A DNA stretch of 64,000 nucleotides from Colocasia esculenta (taxonomy: Eukaryota; Streptophyta; Magnoliopsida; Alismatales; Araceae): assembly GCA_014218235.1 (NCBI GenBank), contig JACBKR010001245.1, positions 496,001-560,000 on the forward strand, in the 5' to 3' direction. Of the stretch, positions 34,531 to 45,426 are shown piece by piece. The notes below the pieces were generated by a model that saw only the letters and a program-made list of their open reading frames with translations, made no database searches and had not been told where the DNA came from. A program made the translations under genes and the position numbers. How positions within the stretch are numbered: position 1 is the first letter of the stretch; every line of letters begins with the position of its first letter.

Positions 34531-34909
34531 TATCAAAATCCAAACAAATTTTCTTATTGTATATTATCACCGATTTGTACATCTTGTAAACATACTTCTG
34601 CACTTCCTTTCTTTTAGTATAATTGCACGTTTAAAGATTGCTTACCTTTCTTTTCCGCCTCATTTTGATAAAGGCTCAGCCCCTTGACAAATCCTCGAAG
34701 CTCAGCAAATATTTACACATGCAAGGGGCTGAGCCAAAACAGACGCTTAACTTGTTTGTTCAGTATATTTCAGGTACCAAAACCTGGATGCACAAAGTAT
34801 GTGTATATATATATATATATGTGTGCGGCCAAAAGGAGCCGAACCCGTGTACAATCTTGAAGTGCCACACTAGGCACGACATCGTCAAAAGGTAAATAAA
34901 AGTACAACC

Positions 34910-37900
34910 TCAAGGTGAGGCAAGCTGACTCTCGTCGCCTCCCTCTGCAGGTCCAGCCTGACGACTGCTCTCCGCCTCACCCTGCTCCGTGACGGTGGGC
35001 AAGGCAGGAGGCCCCATCGGCGCCGGTGAGCCGGTCGAGCGCTGTGCCACTGTAGCATCCCGAACGTTCCTCTCGTACTCGGAGGAAGTCGCCAGAATAC
35101 TACCCGAGTAGGCGCTGGCTCGCCCCTGCTCTCTCGCACGCTCTCGTCCGCGCCGGTACCTCTCCTCGGACGCCGTCAGCAGGAGTTCCGCGACCCCCTG
35201 GCTGGTCCTCGCCTCCACGCACTGCTGCACCAGGTCACGCCGCTCCAACTCCCAGCGGCTCCGCTCCTGCTCCCAGCGGCTCCGCTCCTGCTCCCAGCGG
35301 GCCTGCTGCCTCTCCAGGTCGCGGTGCTCCAGTGACAGCGACGCCTGCAGCTCGGCCACCTCCCGAGGAAGCTCGGGCTCTCTCTGAGTCAGCTGGGACT
35401 GTAGCTGCGTCAGCTCAACAGCCGTGTCCGTCTCACGGGCCAGGGCATCCCGGAGCTCCTCACTCTGCACAAGTAACGGCCACAGGTAAGTACAAAGAAA
35501 CATTTGGAATGATTATCTAATTTAAAGTACTCAACCGTGCCAGGAGGTCACGCTCAGCACGCTCAGCACGCTCCACCGCCGCAGACAACTGCTGCTGGAG
35601 GGACGCCACCTCCGGAGCTGGGGCACCCCTACTGGAAGAGGCACCCGCTGTGTCGGCACGCTCACCCGTCAACTGTGCGGCACGCTGTAAGGCAAAGGAT
35701 GTCAGTGCATGGTAAGTTAAACAAAGCAAAGGTATGTACTTCTTTAAGAACTTACCAGAGTTTCGAGAGCCGCGCGTGCCTCGATCAGCTGCACCTCTGT
35801 GCTCGCCAGCTGCCCCTACAGCTGGTCAATTAGGGCGTTCCTCCCATCCTGTACACGTGTATAAATTATAAGGTAGCTGTAAATCGTATAATCAAAATAA
35901 TGTAGGTTTAGAAGTGCGTACCCTCTCTGGCCTCATGAAATCGCGGTGGCCGTACTCCTCCTGAAAACGCCGCAGGTACGCAATGATGTCCGGGGCGTCT
36001 GACTCTACCAACTGGCCTTCGCGCTGCCAGTCGGCGTACTGCTCGGGGAAGCGGGTACGCCAGTCCACCCTCTTGTCCTTCCCTCGTGTTTTCTTGCCAA
36101 TCCCCCGGGGCTCCGTCTCCTCACACCAACCCTGGTGCAGTCCCAGTGTGCGTGCCGCCAGTCGGAGGCGGAGTGGCTCGATCTCGTTCAGGCAATGGAC
36201 CCAAATGTCCCGCCTGAACAGAGGTCGTCCACTCACCACCCAGGGCTGATCAGCATCATCCTGGTCTACATAGGGCTCCCACACCACCTGCACAAGCATC
36301 GATTAGCCAAATTTCAATAATGCCTAAGTTTAAAGAAAGAGTGTGTAAGAAATCCTACCAGAAGTGCGGGGAAATCTCGGACATGCTGACGGAGGACCTC
36401 CAGCTGGAAGGAGTAGGTGGCTGTGCTCACCAGCGGCAGCCACCTCCGGGCAAGCGGCACGGCATCTGGACGCACCACCGTCGCCCTACCCAAGGGAAGG
36501 TAGTGGTAACTCCACACCTGCAAACAATTAAACAATGTCAGTAACAAATTCAAAATTGCAGGAAATTTAAAGATAAGCCGAAATGGAGTTTAAAATTTAA
36601 AACCATACCTGAAGAAAGGGCGCGAATCCACCCACCGTGGTCTCCCGTCCGGTACCGGTAGAAAGGTCGGCGAAGGTATGCGCCAGTAGCGCAGCACCCC
36701 AGGCGTACCTACCTACCCTCCCCAGGTCTCCTAGTATCTCCAAGAATTGGCAGTGGATGCCGTCACCCTTGGTGGTGAACATCATCTTACCGAAGAAGAA
36801 TACTAGGAACCTGCGAAGGTCCCTATCCACCCTCTACGTCTCCGTCCGGTCCTGGCCATATGCCGCCCTGGCCAGCCCTGCCGCCCTCCCCACGAAGTCT
36901 GGCAGGAGCTCGTCTGCTCGCAGCCTCACCTTGGCCAGCCCTAACGATCCTAAAAGTGTCACTCGATCGGCCGACCACTCTCCAGTCACCGAGGTCATCT
37001 CCGTGGGGCTCCAAACCCAGGAGGTCCTGTGCCAGGTCGGTGTAATCAGCATTGGTGACCCCCGTCACCGCCTCACCGTCCACCCTCAGCCCTGTAATAC
37101 GGGCCACATCCTCTAGACTGGGCACCATGTGCCCCCACGGGAAGAGGAACGCTCGGCTGGCCCAGTCCCACCTTTCTCTAACTGCCTGAATAAGTGGGGG
37201 GTCAATGAAGAACGGCTCTATCTCCATGATCGAGCCGAAACCCATCTCCCGGACCCTTTCCTTCTGGAAGTCCGGAAGACCTTGGTACGCCGCCACAACC
37301 AAGGGCCACATTGTCCGCGGTCTCATTATACCCTGAAAAATACAAGAAAATCCAAAATTAGAACTGTCAAAGCAAACTAGGCAGAAAGATCAGCTTCTAG
37401 CACAAAAGGCGTCCAGCACAGCCGTCGCAATTCAGCTCTTGATTGGCGTCCACCAAGGTGATCGCGATTTATCTCAAATCGCGACGCTCTGGGGCGACGC
37501 GATTTGAGGACATGAATCGCGTCGTCTGAACTCGACGCGATTCGTGCCCTCCTTCTTCCCGGTGCCCGGCGCACCCTCCTCTCTTCTCCGTCTCTCACCC
37601 ATGGGAAGGAAGGGGAGGGGGAGAGTACTTACCGTGTCTGGACGCACCAGGAGGTCGCGCCCCTGCCGCCCTCGCCGCCGTGCCGCCCACGACCCCTCCT
37701 CCTCCTCGGCCGTCACTTCCGCTGCCCCTTCCGGCGCGCCGCCGTTGCCGCCGTCGCCGCCATCGCCGCCGCCGCTTGCCTCCGCCGCCGGCACGAGCGC
37801 GAGCTCGGTGCCGATGGCCGCCTCCGTCGAGCCGCCGCTCGATGAGGCCGGTGTACCCTCCGGCGTACCCTCCACCGTGGCCTCCGCCGGACCCCGCCGC

Positions 37901-37926
37901 CGCTTCACCACCGCCGTCTTCTCCAT
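34910..37926 (-). pseudogene. Antisense plant mobile domain (PMD) gene, seven exons
   Basis: Reads leftward from ATG 37926. Splice sites place exons at 37926-37633 (Ala/Gly/Glu-rich head), 37332-36609, 36517-36359, 36287-35922, 35848-35756, 35684-35536 and 35462-34910. Donors include CG|GTAAGT, CAG|GTATGG and CTG|GTAAGT; acceptors include TTTCAG, TTGCAG and GTGCAG. Exon 2 has RWDWASRAFLFPWGHMVPSL and ITGLRVDG, then GRYAWGAALLAH; exon 3 starts VWSYHYLPLGR; exon 4 has VVWEPY and IWVHCLNEIEPLRLR. These are PMD (aminotransferase-like, MAIN/MAIL-type) signatures. Exons 5-7 are coiled coil. Defects: one frameshift near 36920, a TAG near 36835 and a TAG in exon 5. PMD proteins act in nuclear gene silencing and are repeatedly found in retrotransposons. 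Confidence 0.72.
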
Positions 37927-38445
37927 CGAGTGAGAGAGTGAGAGAAGGTGCGAATGAGAGAGAGTGAGAGTTTGAGAGAGAGAGTTGATAGAGCGAGAGT
38001 GAGAGGGAATGAGAGAGGCCGGTGAAGAAGACGCACAACGGCTTTCACTGTCGGTAATCACGTCCATTACAGACGCCGCGATTTGTCTTTGAAAAGGGCG
38101 TCCTCCTTTCCTGCCGCTCTTTAGGGATATCCTGAACCGCGCCCAGTCTGGCCGACGCGGATTGCGAACCGCCATAAATAAAGGCGTCCGCCCTGTACGC
38201 CGCGATTCAGAATTCATCATGACCCCTGACCGATTTGCCAGGGCGCGAAATTTGAAATTTTGATACGCGGCGGTCATTGTCGTCGTGATTCAGAAGTAAT
38301 GATGACAGCTGTACGTGCTCTGTGCGCGCAGATTTTGAGGAATCCTTATTCGCGTCTGTAACAAGCGTCGCGTTTTACATTGATACGCGGCAGGTCTTCC
38401 GAACGCGTTTTACATATGAGAAAGGCGACGACTGTCCTGGACTCG
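37440..38445. promoter_or_regulatory. LTR-like CGCGATT motif cluster at 5' end of antisense PMD gene
   Basis: CGCGATT/AATCGCG occurs in intron 1 (37463, 37479, 37498, 37514, 37535) and upstream of the ATG (38075, 38207). Other LTR-type words (AAAGGCGTCC at 38185, AAAGGCGACGACTGTCCTGG at 38410, matching AAGGCGGCGACTGTTCTCGA of the LTR) also occur. It may be promoter-like DNA derived from the U3 region. Function is inferred only. Confidence 0.45.
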
Positions 38446-38637
38446 ATTTCCGCCGGTGTTCCAGCAGAACGATTTTTCAAGCAAGCTTTTGAGTTCTTAT
38501 GCTGTGATTTCATGTCATCCAAGGAACCTTTTAACATCATGCACTTTGACAACCGTTTTGCCAACTCAAACACAGCTTGACTTTCATTTATTTACAGCTT
38601 GTCCCAATATTTACAAACTCCTTGAGACCACATTTTC

Positions 38638-39846
38638 TCAAGATCGGAGTTTTCTTAAACCCCTCGCATAATTCACCTTCTCATTCTCATTTTCCCTCTC
38701 ACTTGGAGCCGGCCTCCTGAAGATGCATACTTTCCATAGGGCCTTGATTGTGTTCGCCTCCTCGCCGTCGTTGTTGGTGCCGAGTTCCCGACGCTTGATA
38801 GGCAGGATATGTGACGGCCCCTCAAAGACGCGCCGAGCGAACCCGAGCTGGGGGAGGCATCGGTGTGGATTGTACAATACAAATTCGGATGCCCCGATCA
38901 AGCGAAGATCCACACTAGGCACCAGCCTGCTCCTCAATTCCCGATTTGGGAATGGCGTCGGAACCACATTGAACACTTCCTCGGACACATCTCGGAGATA
39001 CTCACGCCAATCCATCCGAGTCTTCAGCTGTGGCGCGCGGTTTGCTACTCGCCCTTCCAGGCCAATAATGTTGTCTAAATGTTTCAGCGGGCTTTTGGAA
39101 AAGATCCGAGACGAGGTGGAAACCTCGTTGCTCAAATAGAATTTCAAATGCAGGTCAGCCCAACATGTAAATAGAAGCATAGATCCGTACAGGGGCCTAC
39201 CTAGGCTTGACACTGTGAGTCCGCTGTAAAGGAAGGCGAGGACAGCCGGTCCTAATCTTTCACCCTCCCAGATGGCGCATACGGCCCCTAACTGATCCGG
39301 CTCTAGCACGCTGTCCGTTGATGGGAAAAGGATTGCTCCCGCCACGCAGATGGCGAAGCCCTTCATCGCCCGCTCCAAATCTTCATCATCTTCAGCTTCT
39401 CCAAGCTCCCGCTTAGTCCAAACCTCCAGCTTTTGGAGGTGGATGCCTTTGTCAGTTCGTATTTCATAGGCCTCTCTTGCATCCATGAAGCTTTCAAGAA
39501 CAGATTTGCTGGTATAGCTCCTCGGCGCGATCATCATTCCATCTTCTTCACCTTGTTTCATCCGCCGAAGGCCTAGAAACACCTCGACCTCTTCCAAAAG
39601 AATAGTCGCTTCAAAGCTTTTGAAGAGGAAGGTTTGGGTTTGAGGATGTCATACCTCAACCAATGCTCCCATGGCAGCCCAATCCAGATGCACCTCGTGA
39701 TACTTCTTCGCATGAACCGCAAGGTTATTAATTCCCCATCGTTTGAGAACGTTGGTCATGCCTAGAGTAATGTTTGGGGTGAGTTGCTGGAGCCATGGTA
39801 GGCGCATGAAGCGTCGGTTCCCCGGGAAGGGCGGGTAATCCTTCAA
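38638..39846 (-). pseudogene. Antisense DUF7745/PMD-like gene of inner element
   Basis: Leftward from ATG 39846. A 65-codon first part (FPGNRRFMRLPWLQQLTPNI, LKRWGINNLAVHAKKYHEVH) runs into a single TGA at about 39649-39651. It then continues in the same frame (FLFKSFEATILLEEVEVFLG ... CVAGAILFPSTD ... GPAVLAFLYSGLT ... GSMLLFTCWADLHLKFYL) to the stop at 38638, about 402 codons in total. The order TLEE.E.FLGL, LFP, P..L...Y..L, and L.W...HL resembles the DUF7745 / PMD-like domain found in plant retrotransposon-associated proteins; I am moderately sure. The 319-codon ORF starting at 39597 is the same gene after the stop. Function unknown. Confidence 0.55.
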
Positions 39847-40254
39847 AATAGTAAGAATTGAGTCGTAAGAACGTCAAGAACACGCTAATCAAGCTTAAAA
39901 GGGCACAAAACCAAGCTCAAGTCTACCTACCACATTAGCCTCAATAAGCTTGCTTATATGGCCATCCACTTGACTCAACCTTTTGAAATTGCCCCCTCTT
40001 GGTCCCTTGGAATTAAGAAGAAGGGCCACCATGCTCCATTTCCACCAATCTCCTTTCCTTTCTCCCTCTTGGAGCCTTGGGGTAGAAAGAGTGAGTGTGA
40101 GGGGAGTGGGTGAGAAGATGAGGATGAGGATGTGTGGGGGTTGATGTTGAAAGGTTTAGAGGAGGTGGGTTCGGGTGACTCACCAGTGTCTAGAAGCATC
40201 CCCACTCTCCCTTGTATCCAAAAGGCAGAAAAGTGAAAATTTGGGTTTTGGACC

Positions 40255-40335
40255 GCTCCTGCAAATCACGTCCACTAAAGTCGCCGCGATTTCATGATTA
40301 AAGGCGTCCGGTGTAATGGACGCGATTTTGAGTTG
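40255..40335. promoter_or_regulatory. LTR-like motif cluster upstream of antisense DUF7745-like gene
   Basis: GCCGCGATTT (40285), GATTAAAGGCGTCC (40296) and GGACGCGATTTTGAG (40318) lie about 450 bp before ATG 39846. The same words occur in the LTR (26130-26160) and in the PMD gene's 5' region. Regulatory role is inferred from recurrence only. Confidence 0.4.
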
Positions 40336-40380
40336 TCATGCTTTTTGTGAACTAATGTGTTTTGTGATGCCTAAATACAG

Positions 40381-40664
40381 GATTCGAGATGTTTGCCACG
40401 TTACAGGAACACGAATATCCTCGACAGCCTCCATCGATGTTGTGTACAGTGCATTCTACTATACAATATACTTATTAAAGCACATCAAGGACCTTGAAGG
40501 CCTGATGAATCTGGAGTTTGAGTTCCCCTTCACCACAAAAAACGAGGATAATTTCAGAGAATTCTTGCTTTTAAGGATAGACCGTTTGCACTACAGGGGG
40601 ACGACAGTTCCTACCAGTATCCTGACCCCTTACGGTACAACAATATTATCCTTGATTACTTGAT
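40381..40664 (+). other. Exon-like open stretch, unknown
   Basis: After an acceptor-like AAATACAG at 40373-40380 the frame is open for about 94 codons: RDVCHVTGTRISSTASIDVV, then FEFPFTTKNEDNFREFLLLR and PTSILTPYG, before a TGA at 40661. The composition looks protein-like. It lies inside the inner element, sense strand, with no partner exon found. A captured exon is possible; family unknown. Confidence 0.3.
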
Positions 40665-41242
40665 ATTTTGTTTTGTTTTATGAATATTTTCTTTTAGCCC
40701 AGCATGCATTGCACACAGGTTTTCAGGAAAGGTCACTTAAAAACCTTAATTAAAGATAATCACTGGTCTATAATTGCTAAAGCAACCTGAATATTCCACT
40801 CAGAGTCCAGTACTCAGTTATCATAGAGTTGTTTGAAGATCTTCTTTTTTGGGGAGAAACTCGTCCATCATGGATCCTTGTCATTTCCTTTACTTTACTT
40901 TTCGATCCACCTCCGGCCGTGGCAGCCCCACACGAAGGTGAAACCTAACGGATTACGTCCTTAGGAACTTCCCGACGACGAAAGTTGATCATTGCATTGT
41001 CTTTACTTTCCTTAGCTTAGTTATCTTTGATTGATGAGTTTCCTCCCCAAAAGAGTTTCCAAAGAGCAGCTTTGTTATGAATTGACGAACAGCTCCAGTC
41101 ATGTGCCTTAAAAAGGGCGTGTCTCATTACACCTTGGCATTTGCTTTTTAGTTGTTGTTTCATTATTCACGCCACCTTGTTTACTTCATTTCATGTCATT
41201 CCGCTCCACTCCCTTACAAAGCAAACGCCAAGGCGAGGCATC

Positions 41243-42790
41243 TGTAGACACGCCATTTTCCCAAAAATTGGACAAGTTTCGGGTTGCACTGTAACGCCTC
41301 AAAAGTGACTATCTTAAGTTAACATTTAAGTAATTTTCCTGTTTTCCTACCTTATTAGGGCTTTTTAGGGTTTAGGAAAAACTAGGAATATCAAAAAAAT
41401 CCTGAAAAGGGTTCTGCAGAACTGCTTGAAATCGCGTCAGGAACGGCCGACACCTTCTTAGGCGCTATATACGCGACGGTCTGGGACGACGCGATTTTCT
41501 TACCGTCTTTGTAGCACAGCGCATAACTGACGATTAAAGGCGTCCATTAGGCCCGCCGTTATTTAAAAGTCAAACGTTCACGTCCGTGTCAGAGCACGCA
41601 CGTCCTGACACATGGCAGGGGACATGTCGCAGCAAGAAAACGCGTCGTTCCTGTACGACACGATTCTTAGCCGCCTACACACCATGCCGCTGTCAGGTGT
41701 CAGAACGGTGTCAGAATTACAAATCGCGACCAGCTGGCCCGCCGCGATTTTCAAACCGACAGGCGATAGTTAAATCGCGACGCTCTAGGTGGACGCGTTT
41801 TGAACCTGAATACGGTCATGCCTGTCAAATCATTTGACTTTCTAAATAGCGGTGATTAAAGCCGACGCGATTCTTAAATATCGTCGCGCACCGTAATCAT
41901 CATGTTTTGGCAGATTGATGGGACATTAAGCGGTTGTAATCGCGGCAAGACAGGCCGACGCATTTAAGCTCCTTGAAAGCGGCGACTGTTCTCGACGCGA
42001 TTTTTCCCAGCATTAAGACTTCGCGCAGAAGCCCATTTCCAGGGGATCCGGCCATTTGTTTTGAAAGGGGGGGGGGTTTAGAGAGAGAGAGAGAGAGAGG
42101 GTTTTCTAGAGAGAGAGAGAGCCTTCATCTCCCCAACGGCGGAGCCCTGCACGCGCGACGTCTCCGCTTCCGGACCTCCGTCTCCATCGTCTGGAAGATC
42201 CCGTGGTGCTGTACGCGACGATCCGGAGCGCCGGACGATCCTCCGTTACGATCCATCCACGTGGAGACGTCGTCATCTCAACCGTCTAGAAGCGGCTTCT
42301 ATCTCATCTCTCTCTCTTCTCCTTCTCCTCCCCCCCCCTTTTTGGGGCTCTTTTTAGACAGTACACACACACACGTGCATGTCTTCTCTCACCCACTTAG
42401 GGGTTTTGCATTTCGGTCCTTAGGAGGTGCGTTCGCACCCCTTTTGATGCCTTTTTTATGACCTTCTGTTATTTTCATTTACTACATTGCCGTTTAACCC
42501 GTTCGTTCGTCCTCTTGTTGTTTTGTCCCAGGTACCGAGCTGAATCTCTTTCGCCGGCCGACCGGTTGAAAGAGGAGGGTAAACCCATCGCACCAGACAT
42601 CCCGCTTCTTTTCTACGGGAAAGGTACACGTCACCTTTTTCCTACCCGTCCCCACTTTTGGTGCTTTTTAGGAAAAGTACCTGGCGATCGTGTTTTTATT
42701 TCTCTCATTGTCTATTCTGTTCGCACTATTCCCATGTGGAGACGATCGTTTTTCCGTCCTTTTCGGGACGGAAAAATAACCACATCTACA
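41243..42790 (+). repeat. 3' LTR of inner element (1548 bp)
   Basis: TGTAGACACGCC...CACATCTACA, followed by the target duplication TTCTC at 42791. No clear polypurine tract precedes it; the adjacent sequence is AAGGCGAGGCATC. The ORFs inside correspond to those in the other two LTR copies and are not genes. Confidence 0.92.
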
Positions 42791-42795
42791 TTCTC

Positions 42796-44064
42796 GGCGG
42801 GGTCGCCCGACGAGCTCATTCAGTAGTAGAGAGCTCTTCCGTGCGCGCCGACGACGGTTGAGAGCTCATAGCATGCTGGTCTGCGGTCGGTTGCTCCGGC
42901 AGCTCGCCTCGTCCTTGAGATGACGTCGGATGGAGATCTAACGAACGGCGTTTCGTCCCTCGACCCGCGTCCTCGATTTCCTCCCTCGGACGCTTCGGTG
43001 GCCTCATGGCGCTCTTTTTACCACGCCCCGCAAACCTTTCCGTTGCTCGGTCGGCGAGTGAGTTATTACGCCTTCGGCCCACGTCGGGAGCAGCCAACGA
43101 CTTACCCTTGTCAGCCATTACTGCGAGAAGCAGCAGTTAGTTAGCCTTTACTCAGAAATCACAAAAAGATAACATTGGAAAGGAAATGACCTTTGTCGGC
43201 CTTGACAATCAATTTGAACAACCCGTCCAGCCGAAACAGGTCGGGTGGATCCAGCACCTGTAAAGAGTCAAACTCCGTGAGCTCGGTTTCGATTAGATTT
43301 GGAGCTCGGAATGCTTTTTGGTGAACGTTCACTACCGTCCAGGTGGTCGGAAATGGCCACCCCGTCGGGCTATGAACAAAAACGAACTGCCTCTTCCAGT
43401 TGTGAACAGAAGAGGGCATCCGACCAAGGATAGTCGACCAGACCGAGCTGCGAAGTACAGCCAATCCCCAAAGGCCTTGACCGAGAAGCAATAAAAGAAA
43501 AGGCGCGTGTCGGAAGGACCTTAGCCAATGCACAAACCGCCAGGAAGCCGACAACCGACCTCCACGAATTAGGGGTCAATTGCGACGGGGCGACTCCCAG
43601 CTTGAAAAGAAGAAGAGTGGCAAAAGGATGCAAAGGAAGGCGGAAGCCAGCTCGGACGGCCTCGGCATAGATACAAACTCCACCCTTTGCTACGTAGTGA
43701 GCACGAAGCTGACTCGAGCGATACATGGAGTAACCTCCAGAAAATCTAATCCGGGGTGAGTTTTCATCCACGCAAGGGTCTCGTCGCTAGTTTCACACTG
43801 AGCATCGACGACATTATCGGTCGGACGGCGAGCCCCAGAAGTATGAGCAGAAGGATCCTTGGGAACGTAAGTCCCAGGATCAACAATGAAACAGTCATCA
43901 GAATGGTCTGACGGCTCGCTGTCAGACCGAGGAGAAGTGGATACTCCATCAGAGCAAACCGCCCCTGGTGAGCAAGAAGAAGAGTTCTTAGAAGGAGAAC
44001 CTCTAGAAGACGAACCCTAGTGGAGACGAGGACGAGAGGAAGAAGACGCAGAACTCGAAGACAT
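42796..44064 (-). pseudogene. N-terminal part of outer element's antisense Transposase_28-like gene
   Basis: Leftward from ATG 44064. A Ser-rich head is followed by TAG at codon 16, also present in the duplicate at 60618. The central domain has LRAHYVAKGGVC, RAGFRLPLHPFATLLLFKLG, PNSWRSVVGF and a FVFVHSPTGWPFPTTWTVVN block. The intron runs from about 43190 (AAAG|GTCATT) to CTCGCAG; exon 2 includes MADKGKS from 43118 (Lys/Arg-rich, nuclear-signal-like). This copy has extra single-base gaps around 43410-43760 that split the central domain. The gene is then cut by the inner element at 42795 and resumes at 25834. The LHPF...LG.APSQL.PN.W pattern is typical of the 'putative gypsy type transposon' family. 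Confidence 0.68.
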
Positions 44065-44560
44065 CGCTTACCTCGGAAGGAAGCAAGCAACAGACGGACG
44101 AAAGCTCGGACAGATGACGGAGACGTCAGCACGTCGGCTGGTCGTCTGGTTGTGGTCGTGCGCGAAAGCAAGGGCAAGCTTTCAGCAGCAGACCCCAATA
44201 TTTAGGGCCAGGAGGCCAATCGAATCCAACGGTAGGGATCCACTTTTAAACCAATGGTTAAGATCGGCCCGCGGTCATCACCACGATTGGCTGGGGCCGA
44301 CCCCCGGATCCTGATCAGCGTAGGAGGCAAGGAGCGCAATGAGTGCGCTCGGAGGACGAGGCGGCGCAATGATGTCAGCGCAGCCTCCGTAGCGACACCA
44401 GGCAGTTTGTCAGATGAAGCGACGTTCGGCGGCTCTGACGTTCGGCGTCCTCGTGAGCATGTGGGTCAGTAGCGCCACGTGGCGGGGCATCTGCTTCCAA
44501 AAGGATAAATTTAGCTTCACCTCGGCCGCGTTCACGGTCCGGCGTGAACCTAGGGGCCAG

Positions 44561-45421
44561 TGTTACGGGGGTTTCCAAGGTCGGCTACCCCGAGTATAGC
44601 CGACCACATCTGAGGGAAGTCTGACATTCAACAGCTGTGGCTGATTGGCATGAACCTCACCTCGGATGAGAACCAGTTCGGTTCTCGGCCTCGGATCAAC
44701 CAACCTCAAAGGGCATTGTCCGACATCCAGTCTACGGTCTCACCTAGTTATACGTCAGCAGGTCTGTATGTCTCGGACGTCCGCGGGTCGGCCCAGGCGG
44801 TCCTGTCTGCAGCTCGGCCCAGGCAGTCTTGCAAATCCAACAAGCGAGAACTCACATTCTTGTACCTTGAGTCATCGAAGCTCGGGTCGCGCCGACCTGG
44901 AGCTCGGCCCTCTCATGTGCCCTATCACAGCCCACACAGGGTCAACAGGCGAATGAGGCAAGGGTCGAGGATCACGGAACCGCAAGTCACATCATTAAGG
45001 TCGATCTCTGCGATCAGGCCTACGGTGGCAACCACGATCATCGCAACTCAGCAGAAGTAACGGCACCCCATCCGGCGGAATCTCGGTAACTCCCCAGCGA
45101 GATTGGCGGCTCGTCCAGCTCACACGTACGTGTCCTAACACTATATAAAGGGTAGACACTCCACAGGTCAAGGTAAGCGATTCTCCCCCCACGCTAGGCC
45201 ATTCTGCTCGGCTAGCAACTGACTTGAGCGTCGGAGTGTCTCCCCGCCAAGCCCACTCGGCGGGCTTTGCAGGTCAGGTCGAAAGGTCGGGAGCAGCTTC
45301 ACACGTCGGTCAAGCGCGCCTCAAAAGGATTCATCGGCTTGGTCGTCTCGGCTCCGTCTGGCGAGAAGCGCCTCAACAGTTACCTCGGCTGGAGCCGAGC
45401 TATGTTACTATAACAGTAACA
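44561..45421 (+). repeat. 3' LTR of outer element (861 bp)
   Basis: TGTTACGGGGG...ATAACAGTAACA, preceded by CCTAGGGGCCAG (polypurine-like remnant) and followed by the duplication GTATC (45422-45426). TATA box at 45141. Confidence 0.92.
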
Positions 45422-45426
45422 GTATC

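Larger units (their letters stand above)
25835..42790 (+). mobile_element. Inner Tat/Ogre-like Ty3/gypsy element (16,956 bp)
   Basis: LTRs TGTAGA...TCTACA lie at 25835-27426 and 41243-42790, with the 5-bp duplication TTCTC on both sides (25830-25834 and 42791-42795). Sense order is leader, gag, RT, RNase H, second (archaeal-type) RNase H, integrase. The dual RNase H and this order define the Tat lineage of Ty3/gypsy elements, and Ogre relatives reach such sizes. Between pol and the 3' LTR lie two antisense genes (34910-37926, 38638-39846). The coding region is defective: frameshifts, stops, no protease, truncated integrase. It inserted into the antisense gene of the outer element, so it is the younger insertion, although its two LTRs show many point differences. 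Confidence 0.9.
22198..45421 (+). mobile_element. Outer non-autonomous LTR retroelement (interrupted by inner element)
   Basis: Two LTRs with TGTTAC...GTAACA ends lie at 22198-23064 and 44561-45421. The 5-bp duplication GTATC flanks the pair (22193-22197 and 45422-45426), so this is one original insertion. The primer-binding site TTGGCGCCGTCTGTGGGAAC directly follows the 5' LTR; its first bases match the 3' end of plant tRNA-Asp. Without the inner element it would be about 6.3 kb. Internal DNA holds a 69-bp minisatellite and one antisense gene; no gag, protease, RT or integrase was found. Replication would need proteins supplied in trans. LTR divergence looks low, a few percent by eye. Confidence 0.88.

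Noticed and set aside
34222..34536. Phe/Trp-rich minus-strand ORF
   Set aside because: Translation of the A-rich tandem repeat array.
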